18,379 nt of DNA from Caldisericota bacterium (GCA_026390285.1 JAPLGH010000072.1:1-18379), one strand, 5' to 3'. Positions 1 through 7,976 are shown, counted from the stretch's first letter. Translations and numbers: made by a program. Notes: generated from the sequence alone by a model not told the origin.

Positions 1-653
1 AAGCGGCGCATCATAATCTCCGGGTCGAGCCCGATGATCGAAGATCGCACCACCGTCATACCAACATCAGTGATGAATGCGGTACCCAAAGCCGTAACAC
101 GTGCATCCGCGGTAGGAACATGCGTGTGCGTTCCAAGGACCGCCGAAACGCGACCGTCCAAGAGACTCAGCATTGCCGCCTACTCCGCTGTGGCCTCCGC
201 ATGAAAATCGACGACTTTTGCGCGCACAGCTGCAATCTCAGGGTCGCGCAGCACTTCTTCCACGTACCGAAACGGGTTATCCACGCCGTTCATGCAATAC
301 TGACCCATCACGTTGATGACAGCTACGAGACCATCCGGCGTCTGCCAGATGACGGATCCGTGGCGCTTGATGGCAGGACTGATATTGCCAGGGCACAGCA
401 CATGCGAGTATTTCTGCATGAGGTCAAGGATTTCGGGCTTGCCAAGCGTGTGATTGCCCCCGGTGAATATGTCGACGCCTGCAGCGCTGAGTTCCTCGAA
501 CGCGGACCGAGTCATGCCGGTCCCATGGGTCGCGTTTTCCGTGTTTGCCACGACGACAGCGGGCTGAAGCTCTTCCTTGAGCTGCGGGAGCAGCCGCCGC
601 ACAATCGTTCGTCCCGGACGGCCGAAAACATCACCGATGAACAGCAACCTCAC
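1..653 (-). pseudogene. ymdB: YmdB/TIGR00282-family metallophosphodiesterase, in-frame TAG, runs off the window
   Basis: YmdB-family calcineurin-like enzymes are dinuclear-metal phosphodiesterases that hydrolyse 2',3'-cyclic nucleotides. The gene starts at GTG 653 with GGGGAAGG upstream. The first 157 residues carry the family landmarks: GD at residues 7-8, NTEN at 37-40, GGNHT at 65-69 and DFHAEATAE at 149-157. A TAG (180-182) follows, and the same frame then continues without a gap through LDGRVSAVLGTHTHV and FITDVGMT to the window edge. The downstream GTHTH motif normally supplies metal-binding histidines, so a product ending at the TAG should be inactive. The TAG sits where the family usually has Lys (SEK), one base change from AAG. 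It could be a true nonsense mutation, a sequencing error or readthrough; I cannot separate these. The family assignment is secure, the pseudogene status less so. Confidence 0.75.
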
Positions 654-682
654 GAGAGGACCTTCCCCGCGACGCGTACAGC

Positions 683-709
683 AAAAACGCTGGCCCTTGA
701 AGGCCAGCG
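683..709 (-). terminator. Rho-independent terminator after the L25 gene
   Basis: On the minus strand there is a perfect 8-bp stem, CGCTGGCC / GGCCAGCG, with a 6-nt loop (TTCAAG), followed directly by TTTTT. It lies 44 bases past the L25 stop codon and 30 bases before the ymdB start. It should end the L25 transcript and separate it from ymdB. Confidence 0.9.
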
Positions 710-752
710 CATATGAACCGATTGATGTAGAAGGAACAACAGGTACGCCGTG

Positions 753-1457
753 CTACTTCTTCGATGCCGTCTTCGCAGCGCCCTCGACAGGAACAGCAGC
801 AGGAGCAGCGACAGGAGCAGCACCCGCCGCAGGTACTGTTCCTGCTGCAGGAGTGGCGCCTTCGACCGCAACAACTTCCTCGGGAGCAGGCGGGGCCTCT
901 TCGATAGCTGGCGCAACGACCGAGAACACCGTCGCCATTTCGTTTGTGAGCACCTTCACCTTGTCGCCAAGCTTCAGGTCAGCCACATGGATGGAATGCT
1001 TCAGTCCGAGGTCGGAAACGTCAACCTCCAGATAGTCGGGAATGTCGAGCGGAAGAGCTTCGACTTCGAGCTCGTACAGTGAGTGCTCGAGCACTCCGCC
1101 TTCCTTGAGGCCGATAGCCGTTCCGATCGGGCGAATCGGGATCCTGCTCGTCAGCGGTTCGTCAAGAGAAATGGACAGGAAGTCGACATGTGTATAAGTG
1201 TCCCGGATTGGGTTTATCTGGTACTCCTGCACAACAGTGGTCATAGCCTTGCCGCCCTCAAACTGAAGGTCGACGATGGCAGACTCCCCAGTCATACGAC
1301 GGATGCGTTCGAATGCTCGCACAGGAACCGCAACGGACATGGGCGCCATTTTGTGACCATACACCACTGCTGGGATGAAGCCCTGCCTGCGCAGGGCGCT
1401 TAGCTTGCCATGCTTGCCGCTTTCACGGGCAACGGCTTCTATCGCTACTCTTTGCAT
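753..1457 (-). CDS. rplY: 50S ribosomal protein L25 / general stress protein Ctc
   Basis: The product binds 5S rRNA in the large ribosomal subunit; the long form is called TL5 or Ctc. The 234-residue protein has the L25 N-terminal domain (about residues 1-90, with GKLSALRRQGFIPAVVYG near 17-34) and the C-terminal beta domain (about 95-185, with PIRPIGTAIGLKEGG and LPLDIPDYLEVDVSDL). It ends in a low-complexity Ala/Pro/Val tail of about 45 residues closing in ASKK, which is common in long-form L25. The start is ATG 1457 behind GAGGAG, and the stop is TAG. It follows prs after an 86-base gap holding its own promoter. In Bacillus-like genomes ctc also follows glmU-prs; the usual next gene, pth, is replaced here by ymdB. 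Confidence 0.95.
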   Translation of the reverse strand: MQRVAIEAVARESGKHGKLSALRRQGFIPAVVYGHKMAPMSVAVPVRAFERIRRMTGESAIVDLQFEGGKAMTTVVQEYQINPIRDTYTHVDFLSISLDEPLTSRIPIRPIGTAIGLKEGGVLEHSLYELEVEALPLDIPDYLEVDVSDLGLKHSIHVADLKLGDKVKVLTNEMATVFSVVAPAIEEAPPAPEEVVAVEGATPAAGTVPAAGAAPVAAPAAVPVEGAAKTASKK

Positions 1458-1496
1458 ACCAACTCCTCACTCATAAGATATCGGCATATCTTTGGA

Positions 1497-1524
1497 ATTA
1501 TATGTCAAATCAGCTCTGAATCAA
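1497..1524 (-). promoter_or_regulatory. Sigma-70-type promoter for the L25 gene
   Basis: On the minus strand, TTGATT (1519-1524) and a perfect TATAAT (1497-1502) are separated by 16 bases, about 40 bases upstream of the L25 start. A TTGACA (1503-1508) directly abuts the TATAAT; it could serve as the -35 of an alternative, poorer promoter shifted downstream. Confidence 0.6.
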
Positions 1525-1543
1525 GTAGACAGCCTTCAGACTG

Positions 1544-2491
1544 TCAAAGCTGGAACAGAGCCGAGACTGATGAGTGGTTGTGGATGTTGTAGATAGCCTT
1601 GGCAATGAGCTCCGACACCGACAACACCGTAAACATCGAGGGATATTCGCGTCCAGGGACGAACATCGTATCTGTCACAATCACTTCGCTGAAGTCCGAC
1701 CGGGCAAACAATCCAAGGGAGTCCCCCGCAAAGACGGCATGAGTCGCGCAGGCAATGACACTCTTGGCACCCTCGGTCAGGGCGCGGTTACAGGCGTTCA
1801 ACATCGTATTGCCCGTATGGATTGCATCGTCGGCAATAATGACGTTCTTGCCTCGTACATCGCCGATGAACGACTGAATCTCGACCGCGTCCGGCGAAAG
1901 ACGCTTCTTCACAAACAGGGCCTGTGAAGCATGAATGGTCTGGGCAAACGTACTGGCCCGCGCCACGCCTCCCACATCGGGAGAAAGGACAACAAGGTCT
2001 TCCAGCTCCTTGCGCTTGATATACTGCGCAAACTGGACCATGGCCGTCAGGTTGTCAGCAGGGATGTCGAAGAAGCCCTGAATCTGGGCGGCATGGAGAT
2101 CGATCGCGACCACGCGGTCTGCGCCCGCCACTGTCACGAGATTCGCAACCAGTTTGGCAGTGATGGGTTCTCGCGAGCGGACTTTCCGGTCCTGGCGCGC
2201 ATAGCCGAAAAACGGGATGATCGCTGTTATGCTCGCGGCTGAAGCGCGTTTCAGAGCGTCAAGCAGGATCAGCAGTTCGAACAGATTCTCTGCAGGTGTA
2301 TTGGTGGGCTGGATGACGTAGACGTTCAGCCCCCGCACGTTCTCGCTGATACGGAGCTTGATCTCTCCGTCAGGAAAACGGCCAACCTCAGCCTGACCGA
2401 GAGGAATACCAAGATAGGACGCGACCTTCTCGGCCAACGGCTTGTTTGCATTGCCCGAGAAGATCTTGATCGGATTGTACTCATTGTCCAT
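1544..2491 (-). CDS. prs: Ribose-phosphate pyrophosphokinase (PRPP synthetase, class I)
   Basis: The enzyme makes PRPP from ribose 5-phosphate and ATP for nucleotide, His and Trp synthesis. The 315-residue product is full family length. It shows the ATP loop FFGYARQDRKVRSREPITAK (residues 94-113), the DLHAAQIQGFFDIPADNL segment (131-148), SPDVGGVARA (170-179) and the PRPP loop ADDAIHTGNT (220-229). That loop departs from the usual DDxIDT by having His at 225. The start chosen is ATG 2491 behind GGAGGAAG; a longer frame exists but lies inside glmU and lacks homology. The start overlaps the end of glmU by 11 bases, so the two should be translationally coupled. Stop is TGA. Confidence 0.96.
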   Translation of the reverse strand: MDNEYNPIKIFSGNANKPLAEKVASYLGIPLGQAEVGRFPDGEIKLRISENVRGLNVYVIQPTNTPAENLFELLILLDALKRASAASITAIIPFFGYARQDRKVRSREPITAKLVANLVTVAGADRVVAIDLHAAQIQGFFDIPADNLTAMVQFAQYIKRKELEDLVVLSPDVGGVARASTFAQTIHASQALFVKKRLSPDAVEIQSFIGDVRGKNVIIADDAIHTGNTMLNACNRALTEGAKSVIACATHAVFAGDSLGLFARSDFSEVIVTDTMFVPGREYPSMFTVLSVSELIAKAIYNIHNHSSVSALFQL

Positions 2492-3857
2492 TTTTCTTCC
2501 TCCTGACCCATCCCTCTTTGTCGACTTGAACAGCTCGTGCGATGCCAAGAGCTTCCGGGGGCACATCATGGGTGATCGTCGACCCAGTTGCAGTGTACGC
2601 TCCCTCATGAATCGTCACTGGAGCAACCAGATTGTTGTTGGCGCCGATGAAGACGTCTTTCTCGATGACTGTGTGGTGCTTGACTCGCGTGAATCCGTCG
2701 TAGTTGCAGGTAATCGTACCGGCTCCGACGTTGACGTTTTCGGCAATGGAAGCGTCACCGATATATGACAGATGCGGGACCTTGCTCCCTGCCCCCAAGG
2801 AAGAGGCCTTGAGTTCGCAGAAAGCACCAACTTTTGATCGCTCGGCTGTGAGAGTTCCGGGGCGGATGTAGGAAAAGGGACCAACAGCACAGTTGCTGCC
2901 GATCGTGGAACCCTCCACGATGGACGCCAGAACCGTCGTCTCGTCGCCGACCTGCGCGTCGATGAGAATCGTGTTTGGTCCAATGACGCTGGAAGTGCCC
3001 ACTCTGGTGCTTCCTTTCAGACACGAACCCTGCCGGATCTCGGAATCGCGCCCGACAACAACATCCCAGTCGATGCGAACCGTTCCTGGCATGTCGATAG
3101 TAACACCCGCCCGGAACAGATGGTCCAGTTTCCGCCGCTGAAGGAGGCTGGCGGCGACCACCAGCTCTGCCCGGTCGTTTACTCCGGACATCTCCCACAC
3201 GCCGTGAGCAACATGGCAGTGCACATGGCTGCCGTCCTGCACAGCCGTGGAGATGCAGTCCGTGATGTAGTACTCACCCTGGGCATTGTTCGGTTTCATC
3301 TCTCCCAGCCATCTCCGAAGCTCAGCCGAACGGAACAGATAGACGCCTGTGTTGATCTCGTGTATGCCAAGTTGTTCCGGACGAGCGTCTCGAGCCTCGA
3401 CAATACCGACAAACGCTCCATCCTGGGCCCGCACAATGCGCCCCAGTTGCCCGGCGTCCTCTAAATGCGCCGCAAGGACGGCTGCCTCCGCGTGTTCAGC
3501 GACGCTGTCGTCGAGGAATTCATGGTAGTCGTCTGCAGTCGGAAAGGGATTGTCTCCGCTGCATATGAGGACATACTCCGCAGAAACATGCTCCATGCCA
3601 CACTGGACGGCGTGACCACTGCCATGCTGTTCAGGCTGAACTGCGTAGGTGAGACGACTGCCAAATGCCGCACGAAACGCATCGTTGGCCTCCGGCGTCA
3701 CGACAATCGGGTGTGCATCGATGTCCTTGAGCGCTTCAACAACGTACCACAGCACAGGATGGCCAAGGATGTCGTGGAGGACCTTGGGCACTGCACTCTT
3801 CATGCGGGTGCCAAGCCCTCCGGCCAGAATCATGACTTGCACAGTGGGAGTGGGCAT
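2481..3857 (-). CDS. glmU: Bifunctional GlmU: GlcNAc-1-phosphate uridylyltransferase / glucosamine-1-phosphate acetyltransferase
   Basis: GlmU makes UDP-GlcNAc for peptidoglycan: the C-terminal domain acetylates GlcN-1-P and the N-terminal domain joins the product to UTP. The 458-residue product has the pyrophosphorylase signature LAGGLGTRMKSAVPK at residues 11-25. A left-handed beta-helix of hexapeptide repeats follows from about 255 to 440, with the VPHLSYIGDA, VGAGTITCNYDG and NNNLVAPVTI segments expected of the acetyltransferase. It ends in the usual KEGW-type tail. The start is ATG 3857, 7 bases past the kbl stop. The stop codon lies 11 bases inside prs. Confidence 0.96.
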   Translation of the reverse strand: MPTPTVQVMILAGGLGTRMKSAVPKVLHDILGHPVLWYVVEALKDIDAHPIVVTPEANDAFRAAFGSRLTYAVQPEQHGSGHAVQCGMEHVSAEYVLICSGDNPFPTADDYHEFLDDSVAEHAEAAVLAAHLEDAGQLGRIVRAQDGAFVGIVEARDARPEQLGIHEINTGVYLFRSAELRRWLGEMKPNNAQGEYYITDCISTAVQDGSHVHCHVAHGVWEMSGVNDRAELVVAASLLQRRKLDHLFRAGVTIDMPGTVRIDWDVVVGRDSEIRQGSCLKGSTRVGTSSVIGPNTILIDAQVGDETTVLASIVEGSTIGSNCAVGPFSYIRPGTLTAERSKVGAFCELKASSLGAGSKVPHLSYIGDASIAENVNVGAGTITCNYDGFTRVKHHTVIEKDVFIGANNNLVAPVTIHEGAYTATGSTITHDVPPEALGIARAVQVDKEGWVRRKKNGQ

Positions 3858-3864
3858 CAGAGAC

Positions 3865-5055
3865 CTACCTCTTCAGGATGCCCAGTTTAAGAGCCGACTC
3901 CTGGAACATGTCGGCTGCAAAGTTGAGCTGTTCCTTCGTGTGTGCCGAACACAACATGCAGCGGATGCGCGCCAGGCCCTGCGGAACGGTCGGGAAGCCG
4001 AGCGATTGTGCAAAGACTCCCTTCTCGAATAGCTTGGCAGAGAGATTCTTTGCAAGTTGACTGTCGCCAATAATGATGGGAGTAATCGGCGTCTCGCTGC
4101 GCCAGGTGTCAAACCCATAGCTCTTCATTCTGGCCTTGAAGTATGTTGCGTTTTCCCATAGCCTGCGCACGAGATCATCACTCTCGGTCAAGATGTCGAC
4201 AACCTTCAAGATTGCACCAGCGTCGGCTGGTGTCATGGTCGAGCTGAACAAGATTGGACGGGACTTGTTCTTCAGATACTCGACAAGCGTGTGGGTGCCC
4301 GCGACATATCCGCCTACCACACCAAACGCCTTCGACAGGGTCCCAACCTCGACATCGACTTGTCCCTCGAGATGAAAATGATTGACAATACCACGCCCAT
4401 GATCTCCCAGGACTCCCTCGCCGTGCGCATCATCAACCATGGTGACTGCGCCATGTCTCTTCGCTACCTCGACGATATCGGGCAACGGAGCAATGTCTCC
4501 ATCCATGCTGAAGACACCATCAGTGATGACCATCTTCGTGCCCGGCTCATTCTCGTATTCCTTCATCTTCTCTTCGAGACTGGCAACGTCGCAGTGCTTG
4601 AAGGGCACGATCTTCGCCCTGCTGAGACGACAGCCGTCGATAATGCTGGCATGATTCAGTTCGTCGCTGAAGATAAGGTCTCCGTCGTGCATAAGCGCTG
4701 GAATAGTACCAGAATTCGCGGTCAGGCCTCCTTGGTACATCAGAACGTCCTCGACGTCTTTGAACTTGGCCAGCTTCTTTTCGGCTTCAACAATCAGGCG
4801 TGTATTCCCAATGATCGTCTTGACGGCGCCAGACCCCACCCCAAACTCGTCGATGGCCTTCTTGGCAGCCTCCTTGACATCCTTGCGACCAATGATGCCC
4901 AGATAGTTGTTGGCAGCAAGGTTCACGACATACTTGCCGTCGATCGTACATGCTGGACCCTGCTCGGAGTCGAGCGTTCGTATGCGCAGGCTGAGTCCTT
5001 CCTTCTCGAGCCGGTCAAGCTCGGCCCGCATCATCTCCTGGAACTTCCCATTCAT
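3865..5055 (-). CDS. kbl: 2-amino-3-ketobutyrate CoA ligase (glycine C-acetyltransferase)
   Basis: This PLP enzyme cleaves 2-amino-3-ketobutyrate with CoA to glycine and acetyl-CoA, the second step of threonine breakdown. The 396-residue protein is an alpha-oxoamine synthase. It shows NLAANNYLG (residues 45-53), FGVGSGAVKTIIGNT (71-85), DELNHASIIDG (131-141), VDDAHGEGVLG (207-217) and the PLP lysine in GTLSKAFG (Lys242). The start is ATG 5055 with GGGGAGG upstream; the in-frame extension to 5139 lies inside tdh and is not supported. Only 4 bases separate the tdh stop from this start, so tdh and kbl form the standard Tdh-Kbl pair. The BioF/Kbl family is broad, but the tdh neighbour settles the call. 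Stop is TAG. Confidence 0.94.
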   Translation of the reverse strand: MNGKFQEMMRAELDRLEKEGLSLRIRTLDSEQGPACTIDGKYVVNLAANNYLGIIGRKDVKEAAKKAIDEFGVGSGAVKTIIGNTRLIVEAEKKLAKFKDVEDVLMYQGGLTANSGTIPALMHDGDLIFSDELNHASIIDGCRLSRAKIVPFKHCDVASLEEKMKEYENEPGTKMVITDGVFSMDGDIAPLPDIVEVAKRHGAVTMVDDAHGEGVLGDHGRGIVNHFHLEGQVDVEVGTLSKAFGVVGGYVAGTHTLVEYLKNKSRPILFSSTMTPADAGAILKVVDILTESDDLVRRLWENATYFKARMKSYGFDTWRSETPITPIIIGDSQLAKNLSAKLFEKGVFAQSLGFPTVPQGLARIRCMLCSAHTKEQLNFAADMFQESALKLGILKR

Positions 5056-5059
5056 GCGA

Positions 5060-6109
5060 CTACCTCCCCGCAATCTGGAGAACGACTTTGCCACATGTCC
5101 CGGCAACCATCGCGTCCATGCCTGTCTGCCAATCCTCAAACTTCAACTGATGGGTGATGGCAGCGCTGGGGTCCACAAGACGCGACGCAAGCAGTCTAGA
5201 CACCGTCTGCCACGTAGAGAAGATCTTGCGTCCCGTGATGCCATAGATGCGGATTTCCTTGAAGATGACTTCATTGGTCAAATCAATGGTCACAGGGCGC
5301 TCAGGAAGGCCTAGCATCGACATGCGCCCGGCCGGACTCAGCGCCCTCAGGCCCTGGTGTATCGCTTTCTCACTGCCGGACATCTCCAGCACCACGTCAA
5401 CGCCAATACCGTGAGTCTGCTCCCTGACTACTGCCTCGACGTCGTCGCGCGCAGGGTTGAGAACAATATCTGCACCCATACTCTTGGCGAGATCGAGCCG
5501 ATAGTCCGAAAGATCACTGACAAGAAGCTGCGTCGCACCAAAGGCTTTGGCAATTCCCACGGCAAGCACTCCAATGGGACCAGCCCCCGTGATGAGAACA
5601 GTCTTCCCCGCCACCGGCTCGGAGTTGACCGTGTCCAGTGCATTTCCCATCGGCTCCTGTATGGAAGCCCATGCGGCAGGAATCGACGGGTCATTCCTCC
5701 AGAGCACGCGCTCCGGAACTGCGACGTACTCGGCAAATGCTCCAGCACGGTCCACTCCCAGGATCTGCAGGTTCTGGCAGACTTCACTGTGGCCCGCATG
5801 GCACTGATAACAGTGTCCGCAGTAGATATGGGTCTCAGAGCTGACAAAATCGCCCTCCTTGAATCCCCGCACGGACCTGCCTGTCTCCACCACGTGCCCA
5901 GCAAATTCGTGACCCATGATATGTGGAGTCTTGATCCGGTTCTGTGCCCACTCGTTCCATACGTAGATATGGACATCTGTCCCACAGATAGAGGCATAGT
6001 CGATCTTGACCAGTACCTCGTCCTCTGCAATCGCAGGGATGTTGACCTGGCTCAGTGTTGCCCCCCGTTCTGGACGTTCCTTCATGAGCGCAAGCATTGT
6101 TCCTGTCAT
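5060..6109 (-). CDS. tdh: L-threonine 3-dehydrogenase (zinc, NAD-dependent)
   Basis: The enzyme oxidises L-threonine to 2-amino-3-ketobutyrate, which is passed to Kbl. The 349-residue medium-chain dehydrogenase has catalytic zinc ligands Cys42 (SICGTDVH) and His67-Glu68 (MGHEFAGHV). The four structural zinc cysteines are at 97, 100, 103 and 111 (CGHCYQCH...EVC), and the NAD loop is GAGPIG at 175-180. The WNEWAQNRIK segment is typical of Tdh rather than of other alcohol dehydrogenases. The start is ATG 6109 behind GGGAGGAG and overlaps the thyX stop as ATGA. A start a few codons later (MLALMK) is possible. Stop is TAG. Confidence 0.94.
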   Translation of the reverse strand: MTGTMLALMKERPERGATLSQVNIPAIAEDEVLVKIDYASICGTDVHIYVWNEWAQNRIKTPHIMGHEFAGHVVETGRSVRGFKEGDFVSSETHIYCGHCYQCHAGHSEVCQNLQILGVDRAGAFAEYVAVPERVLWRNDPSIPAAWASIQEPMGNALDTVNSEPVAGKTVLITGAGPIGVLAVGIAKAFGATQLLVSDLSDYRLDLAKSMGADIVLNPARDDVEAVVREQTHGIGVDVVLEMSGSEKAIHQGLRALSPAGRMSMLGLPERPVTIDLTNEVIFKEIRIYGITGRKIFSTWQTVSRLLASRLVDPSAAITHQLKFEDWQTGMDAMVAGTCGKVVLQIAGR

Positions 6110-6744
6110 GCCGATTCTCCTCCCTGTTCCTTCTTTTTCAGGTGACACGCAAATGAGCGTTCCGGACACTCCATGCCCTGTAGACACACCGGGCCGGCAC
6201 TCTCGAAAAGGAGGGGCGCCACGGCTTTGGCCTTTGCCAGCATAAGCCACGCCAGAGCCCGGATCTCGAACTGTGCTCTCAAACAGCAACGCAGCTCAAA
6301 GAAGTGCCTCAGCTCCCTGGCATTCATCGTAACTACCAGGCGCGACGCAACACCCTGTGGGAGGACATAGCGGGCGTCTTCCTCATGGACACCTTCTGAA
6401 AGCAGGCGCTTATATTCCGCGTAAGCCTGCTCATAGAAACGCCCGAAATCATAGCCCGGGGGAGAAACAAAGACTGGCTGGGCCTTTGTGAACCGCAGGC
6501 TCTGTTGCGAATATGACGCGAGCCGATGCCGAACCAACTGATGAGAAGCTGCACGCGACAGTCCCTCGACAAGAAATGTGAAACTGGCGTGCTCGAGAAC
6601 GGACAGGTGTCCGTTACCACAGACCTTGCGCAGAATGCCTGCACTGCGGTCGGCTCTGAAGGGTTCGGTGCTGTAGCAGAGATGGGCTGCATAGGCGCAC
6701 AGCACGTCCGGATCTGGAGTATGAGCCAGCAGCTCCAGCCTCAT
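6106..6744 (-). CDS. thyX: Flavin-dependent thymidylate synthase ThyX
   Basis: ThyX makes dTMP from dUMP using methylene-tetrahydrofolate and FAD/NADPH, without needing a separate dihydrofolate reductase. The 212-residue product carries the ThyX motif as RHRLASYSQQSLR (residues 72-84), matching RHRxxSxNxxSxR except for Ser at the usually Asn position, a substitution I believe occurs in other ThyX proteins. Other family segments are SVLEHASFTFLVEGLSR (48-64) and NARELRHFFELRC. Both ends overlap neighbours as ATGA: the nucleoside phosphorylase upstream and tdh downstream. Linking dTMP synthesis to tdh-kbl is plausible because glycine and one-carbon metabolism feed the folate pool; that link is inference. 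Confidence 0.95.
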   Translation of the reverse strand: MRLELLAHTPDPDVLCAYAAHLCYSTEPFRADRSAGILRKVCGNGHLSVLEHASFTFLVEGLSRAASHQLVRHRLASYSQQSLRFTKAQPVFVSPPGYDFGRFYEQAYAEYKRLLSEGVHEEDARYVLPQGVASRLVVTMNARELRHFFELRCCLRAQFEIRALAWLMLAKAKAVAPLLFESAGPVCLQGMECPERSFACHLKKKEQGGESA

Positions 6745-7532
6745 GTGTTCAGCAGGAAGTCGAGCTGATGCTGATCGTCACGTTGACCGGCTGGAAGCTC
6801 GGCAATCCGGGGAAGCGATCGGCGCAGAACCTCAATCAGCGACGCCGATGCTGCAGCCATGGCATCGAGGACCTCCTTGTGCGTGAGGAGTGAGACGCTT
6901 ATGCCAGCTGCGTAGTTCGTGACGATGGCGATCGTCTGATATTCGAGACCCGCCTCCCTGGCAAGTGTCACTTCGGGCACCCCCGTCATCCCGACCACGG
7001 ATCCGCCCATGGCCGCATACATGCGAACTTCCTGGGGTGATTCGAAACGTGGACCTTCCGCAGCCACGTACACTTCGCCCGTGTGAAGCGAAAGCCCCAT
7101 GGCAATCATCTCCGTCCCGAGTACGTCCGTGACGGCCGCACTGTACGGATGAGTCATGTCTGTGTGGACAACCTTGCCAACCTCGAAGAACGTCTGCGCA
7201 CGCACTTTGGTGAAGTCCAGGAAACCATCCATCAGCGCATACGATCCAGGCGCAATAGACTCTCTGAGCGATCCAACGGCACTGGTCGTGACGACCTTCT
7301 CGACGCCAAGCATGTATAGTGCCATGATATTGGCTCTGTAGTTGATGAGATGGGGTGGTACGACGTGACCTTCCCCGTGACGCTTGAGAACACAGACATC
7401 CGCCCCACCCATGGAACCTCTCACATAACCTACATCGCCAAAGGGGGTTTTGATGCTGGAAAGGATCGCGCCGGAAAGAACCTGGACACTGTCGACGCCC
7501 GTGCCAACAATAAGACCAACAGGTCTGGACAT
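6741..7532 (-). CDS. mtnP: MTAP/PNP-family nucleoside phosphorylase (probably 6-oxopurine or methylthioinosine specific)
   Basis: This family cleaves purine nucleosides or 5'-methylthioadenosine with phosphate to a base and (methylthio)ribose-1-phosphate. The 263-residue protein has KRHGEGHVVPPHLINYRAN (residues 50-68), EGPRFESPQE (159-168) and GMTGVPE (181-187), all hallmarks of the trimeric MTAP/PNP family. The base-recognition segment reads VTNYAAG (204-210) with Asn206. True MTA phosphorylases usually have Asp there, so a 6-oxopurine or methylthioinosine substrate is more likely; that is inference from family knowledge. The symbol is therefore provisional. The start is ATG 7532 behind GAGGAG. 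It is the first gene of the leftward operon. Confidence 0.85.
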   Translation of the reverse strand: MSRPVGLIVGTGVDSVQVLSGAILSSIKTPFGDVGYVRGSMGGADVCVLKRHGEGHVVPPHLINYRANIMALYMLGVEKVVTTSAVGSLRESIAPGSYALMDGFLDFTKVRAQTFFEVGKVVHTDMTHPYSAAVTDVLGTEMIAMGLSLHTGEVYVAAEGPRFESPQEVRMYAAMGGSVVGMTGVPEVTLAREAGLEYQTIAIVTNYAAGISVSLLTHKEVLDAMAAASASLIEVLRRSLPRIAELPAGQRDDQHQLDFLLNT

Positions 7533-7570
7533 GACTGCTCCTCAGGAACAAGTTGTCTAATACCTAATAG

Positions 7571-7598
7571 ATTGTAGTTCCAAGGCTGCCAATGTCAA
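7571..7598 (-). promoter_or_regulatory. Sigma-70-type promoter for the mtnP-thyX-tdh-kbl-glmU-prs operon
   Basis: On the minus strand, a perfect TTGACA (7593-7598) and TACAAT (7571-7576) are separated by 16 bases, about 39 bases upstream of the phosphorylase start. It is the only clear promoter I see ahead of the six tightly packed genes down to prs. A 10-bp direct repeat, TTCCAAGGCT on the plus strand, occurs at 7578-7587 and 7611-7620, inside the spacer and just upstream of the -35. Confidence 0.75.
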
Positions 7599-7639
7599 CC
7601 AAAAACCAGCTTCCAAGGCTACATCCTCGCGATGGCGCT

Positions 7640-7667
7640 TTGACTATCACTACGAAGTTCATATAAT
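7640..7667 (+). promoter_or_regulatory. Promoter of the tRNA-Ala gene
   Basis: TTGACT (7640-7645) and a perfect TATAAT (7662-7667) are spaced by 16 bases, and the -10 ends 10 bases before the mature tRNA 5' end. It is divergent from the mtnP promoter about 40 bases away. Confidence 0.8.
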
Positions 7668-7677
7668 ACACGTCGAT

Positions 7678-7753
7678 GGGGCCGTGGCTCAGCTGGGAGA
7701 GCGCATCCCTCGCACGGATGAGGTCAGGGGTTCGAATCCCCTCGGCTCCACCA
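7678..7753 (+). tRNA. tRNA-Ala (anticodon CGC)
   Basis: The 76-nt cloverleaf has encoded CCA. The acceptor stem GGGGCCG pairs with CGGCTCC (7743-7749, one G-U), with discriminator A at 7750. The anticodon arm CATCC-CTCGCAC-GGATG gives CGC, decoding GCG. The T arm is AGGGG-TTCGAAT-CCCCT. It is the only gene of any length on the plus strand. Its last 16 bases recur four times downstream, so its 3' end looks like an integration target; the tRNA itself appears intact. Confidence 0.97.
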
Positions 7754-7869
7754 CTTGACCACTTACACCCTCTGTAGCTGCCTCTGCTCCACCGTGTCCT
7801 TTCGCGCCACTCTGCGACTCACTTTAGAACATGATCTTCTTTGCGCATTCTCTCCGACAGCTCTCGCCA

Positions 7870-7944
7870 CCTGACCACATTCACTTTCTATAGGCGCATT
7901 AATAGTGACTTCTCGCGAAGCAAGGATCGGTTCCCGGTGCCGTA
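7870..7944 (+). repeat. D1 repeat (partner of D3 at 13203)
   Basis: By hand alignment about 70% of roughly 75 bases match 13203-13277. The match opens with the identical CCTGACCACATT, and further shared blocks include AATAGT, ATCGG and CCGTA. D3 begins exactly after the tRNA-end copy of E3. D1 follows a decayed-looking stretch (GCTCTCGCCA) that may be an eroded tRNA-end copy, and the true tRNA is followed by the similar CTTGACCACTT. D may therefore be the left terminus of some modules. Confidence 0.55.
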
Positions 7945-7976
7945 CTTCTTTCCGGAACAGGGAGTAGTCTTGAGCT

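Noticed and set aside
180..182. TAG recoded as an amino acid genome-wide
   Set aside because: Seven genes here end naturally in TAG at the expected C-terminus, including L25, kbl, tdh and rel.
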